DNA of 5,268 nucleotides from positions 1-5,268 of the forward strand of contig JAWLDB010000189.1 of assembly GCA_041686915.1 (NCBI GenBank). The letters are read 5' to 3'. The DNA is from JAWLDB01 sp041686915. Its GTDB lineage: Bacteria > Bacillota > UBA994 > UBA5500. This document shows, piece after piece, positions 4,466 through 5,268 of the stretch. How positions within the stretch are numbered: the stretch's first letter is position 1; the number at the start of each line of letters is the position of its first letter. Below the pieces are notes generated by a model. The model searched no databases and was not told the DNA's origin. It worked only from the letters and a program-made list of their open reading frames with translations. The position numbers were made by a program, and so were the translations under genes.

Positions 4466-5268
4466 TCAGGAAGGTAACAGATGAGCTCCGCAGGATACGT
4501 TGGCTGTGGCTGCTATCGTTCGTGCTGCTGATTGCGTTGGCCGTCAATACAGGCTACTCACTCTATCGCAGAGCAGAAGCGAATGAACGCTCCAGCGAGG
4601 CCGACCTGCATCTGGTGGGCGAAGAGATTAGATACTTGCAGGAAAAGTTGCGGGACTTGACTTTACCTCGGAGCATCCGGACGGACCTGGAAGCTATGCT
4701 CGAACAGAAGCAACGCGAGCATGGAGAATTGGCCCGGGCAACAGCTGACCCAGAGTACCAACGCAACCAGCTGCTTGGCAAGCTTACCAAGTTTCAGCAG
4801 GAAACAAAACCGCATATAAGTACCAGTCTGGAGATCCTGAAGCTTAACTACCTGCTCGAACACAACCTACCTGAGGAGAGCCCTTGGGACCTGAATGGCT
4901 GGCAAATTCTCCAGAGTGTCGCCCAGTCACTGCCAGTATGGATGGCCGTTCCGGCCATGTTGCTTGGGGCTGCGCTGGCGAGGCTCGGTCCGGAGGCTCG
5001 ACAGCAGCGCTGGTCATACGGTGTGGCAAAGCTATTGACGCTAGTACTTGGGATCGGTTTACTCATCGCGGCAGTGCTGCTGACTACTTGGGCAGCAGGG
5101 ACGGCCCTCTTTGGCCTGGATGGCAGCCATTACCCGGTGCCTGTGAACCTGAAATCGACTGGCGCCTTAATGTACCTACCGGAGCCGATGGCTGTCGTGC
5201 TGCTTTCTAGATACCAGGCAGTACTCTGCCTGGCAGGTTACGCTTTGTTGTCTGTACTCCTTGTTGCC
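4462..5268 (+). CDS. ABC-2-type transporter permease, N-terminal part (3' end outside window)
   Basis: The frame runs from GTG 4462 to the window edge, 269 residues visible. The start overlaps the regulator's TGA (GTGA), with a ribosome site just upstream. Order: basic N-terminus, helix about 14-34, a long helical charged extracytoplasmic segment about 40-130 (EEIRYLQEKLRD, LEQKQREHGEL; possible coiled coil), then LNYLLEHNLP (128-137), a hallmark-like segment of Bacillota ABC-2 permeases of the 'LEHNIPP' type. Helices follow at about 150-174, 188-218 and 252 onward. In relatives, the loop after the second helix carries a motif like E-x-x-x-GT-I/L-K-x-L-L-x-R-P and about 20 residues before the next helix. 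Here it is shortened to LGPEARQQRWSYGVAK and lacks GT and RP. It probably partners with an ATP-binding subunit encoded downstream and exports a drug, lipid or peptide; substrate unknown. A sensor-kinase identity was considered and rejected because of the several membrane helices. Confidence 0.7.
   Translation, partial: MIRKVTDELRRIRWLWLLSFVLLIALAVNTGYSLYRRAEANERSSEADLHLVGEEIRYLQEKLRDLTLPRSIRTDLEAMLEQKQREHGELARATADPEYQRNQLLGKLTKFQQETKPHISTSLEILKLNYLLEHNLPEESPWDLNGWQILQSVAQSLPVWMAVPAMLLGAALARLGPEARQQRWSYGVAKLLTLVLGIGLLIAAVLLTTWAAGTALFGLDGSHYPVPVNLKSTGALMYLPEPMAVVLLSRYQAVLCLAGYALLSVLLVA

Noticed and set aside
4884..5210. Forward-strand frame of 108 residues inside the ABC-2 permease
   Set aside because: Composition (Gly/Ala/Arg/Trp-rich) and lack of domain signals mark it as a shadow of the permease frame.
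4462..5268. Sensor histidine kinase after the regulator
   Set aside because: The position and an N-terminal helix suggested it, but several closely spaced membrane helices and the LEHNLP segment fit an ABC-2 permease; no HAMP or histidine box is visible.

Overview
The window looks like a chromosomal segment of a low-to-moderate G+C Gram-positive bacterium (Bacillota; possibly a Paenibacillus-like or clostridial lineage). The basis is strong AGGAGG-type Shine-Dalgarno sites, intrinsic terminators, a VanR/PhoB-type response regulator, an FtsX-type permease of the kind found in peptide-antibiotic ABC exporters, and a Geobacillus Est30-like carboxylesterase. This is inference from gene content; no rRNA or other phylogenetic marker is present. 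All genes lie on the + strand.

Layout. (1) 1-1251: 3' part of an ABC transporter permease of the MacB/FtsX class, entering from the left edge. A near-ideal intrinsic terminator follows at 1315-1348. (2) 1487-2263: an Est30-like serine carboxylesterase with its own candidate promoter and a small inverted repeat ahead of its ribosome binding site. (3) 2457-3245: a second, unrelated alpha/beta hydrolase with the HGGPG oxyanion motif of proline-iminopeptidase-like enzymes. It is preceded by a leader able to form nested stems and followed by a terminator at 3300-3337. (4) 3507-3643: a decayed locus. It holds the first ~34 residues of a D-alanine--D-alanine ligase, cut off abruptly, then what looks like the tail of a gene in another frame, then a Shine-Dalgarno and a start codon that leads to only nine codons. 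(5) 3758-4465: a complete VanR-like response regulator, behind a 14-bp perfect palindrome that overlaps its putative -35. (6) 4462-end: start of an ABC-2-type permease, overlapping the regulator's stop codon by 4 bases and running off the right edge.

The unifying theme is the cell envelope: two different ABC permeases, a VanR-type regulator and a broken peptidoglycan-precursor ligase. The regulator and ABC-2 permease form one translationally coupled operon, unusual in that a membrane transporter occupies the position where the sensor kinase would be expected. The two hydrolases appear to be independent metabolic genes. The most interesting part is 3440-4465, where a collapsed ddl-like locus abuts a VanR-like regulator with a probable autoregulatory operator. 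No CRISPR array, tRNA, rRNA or insertion sequence was seen.
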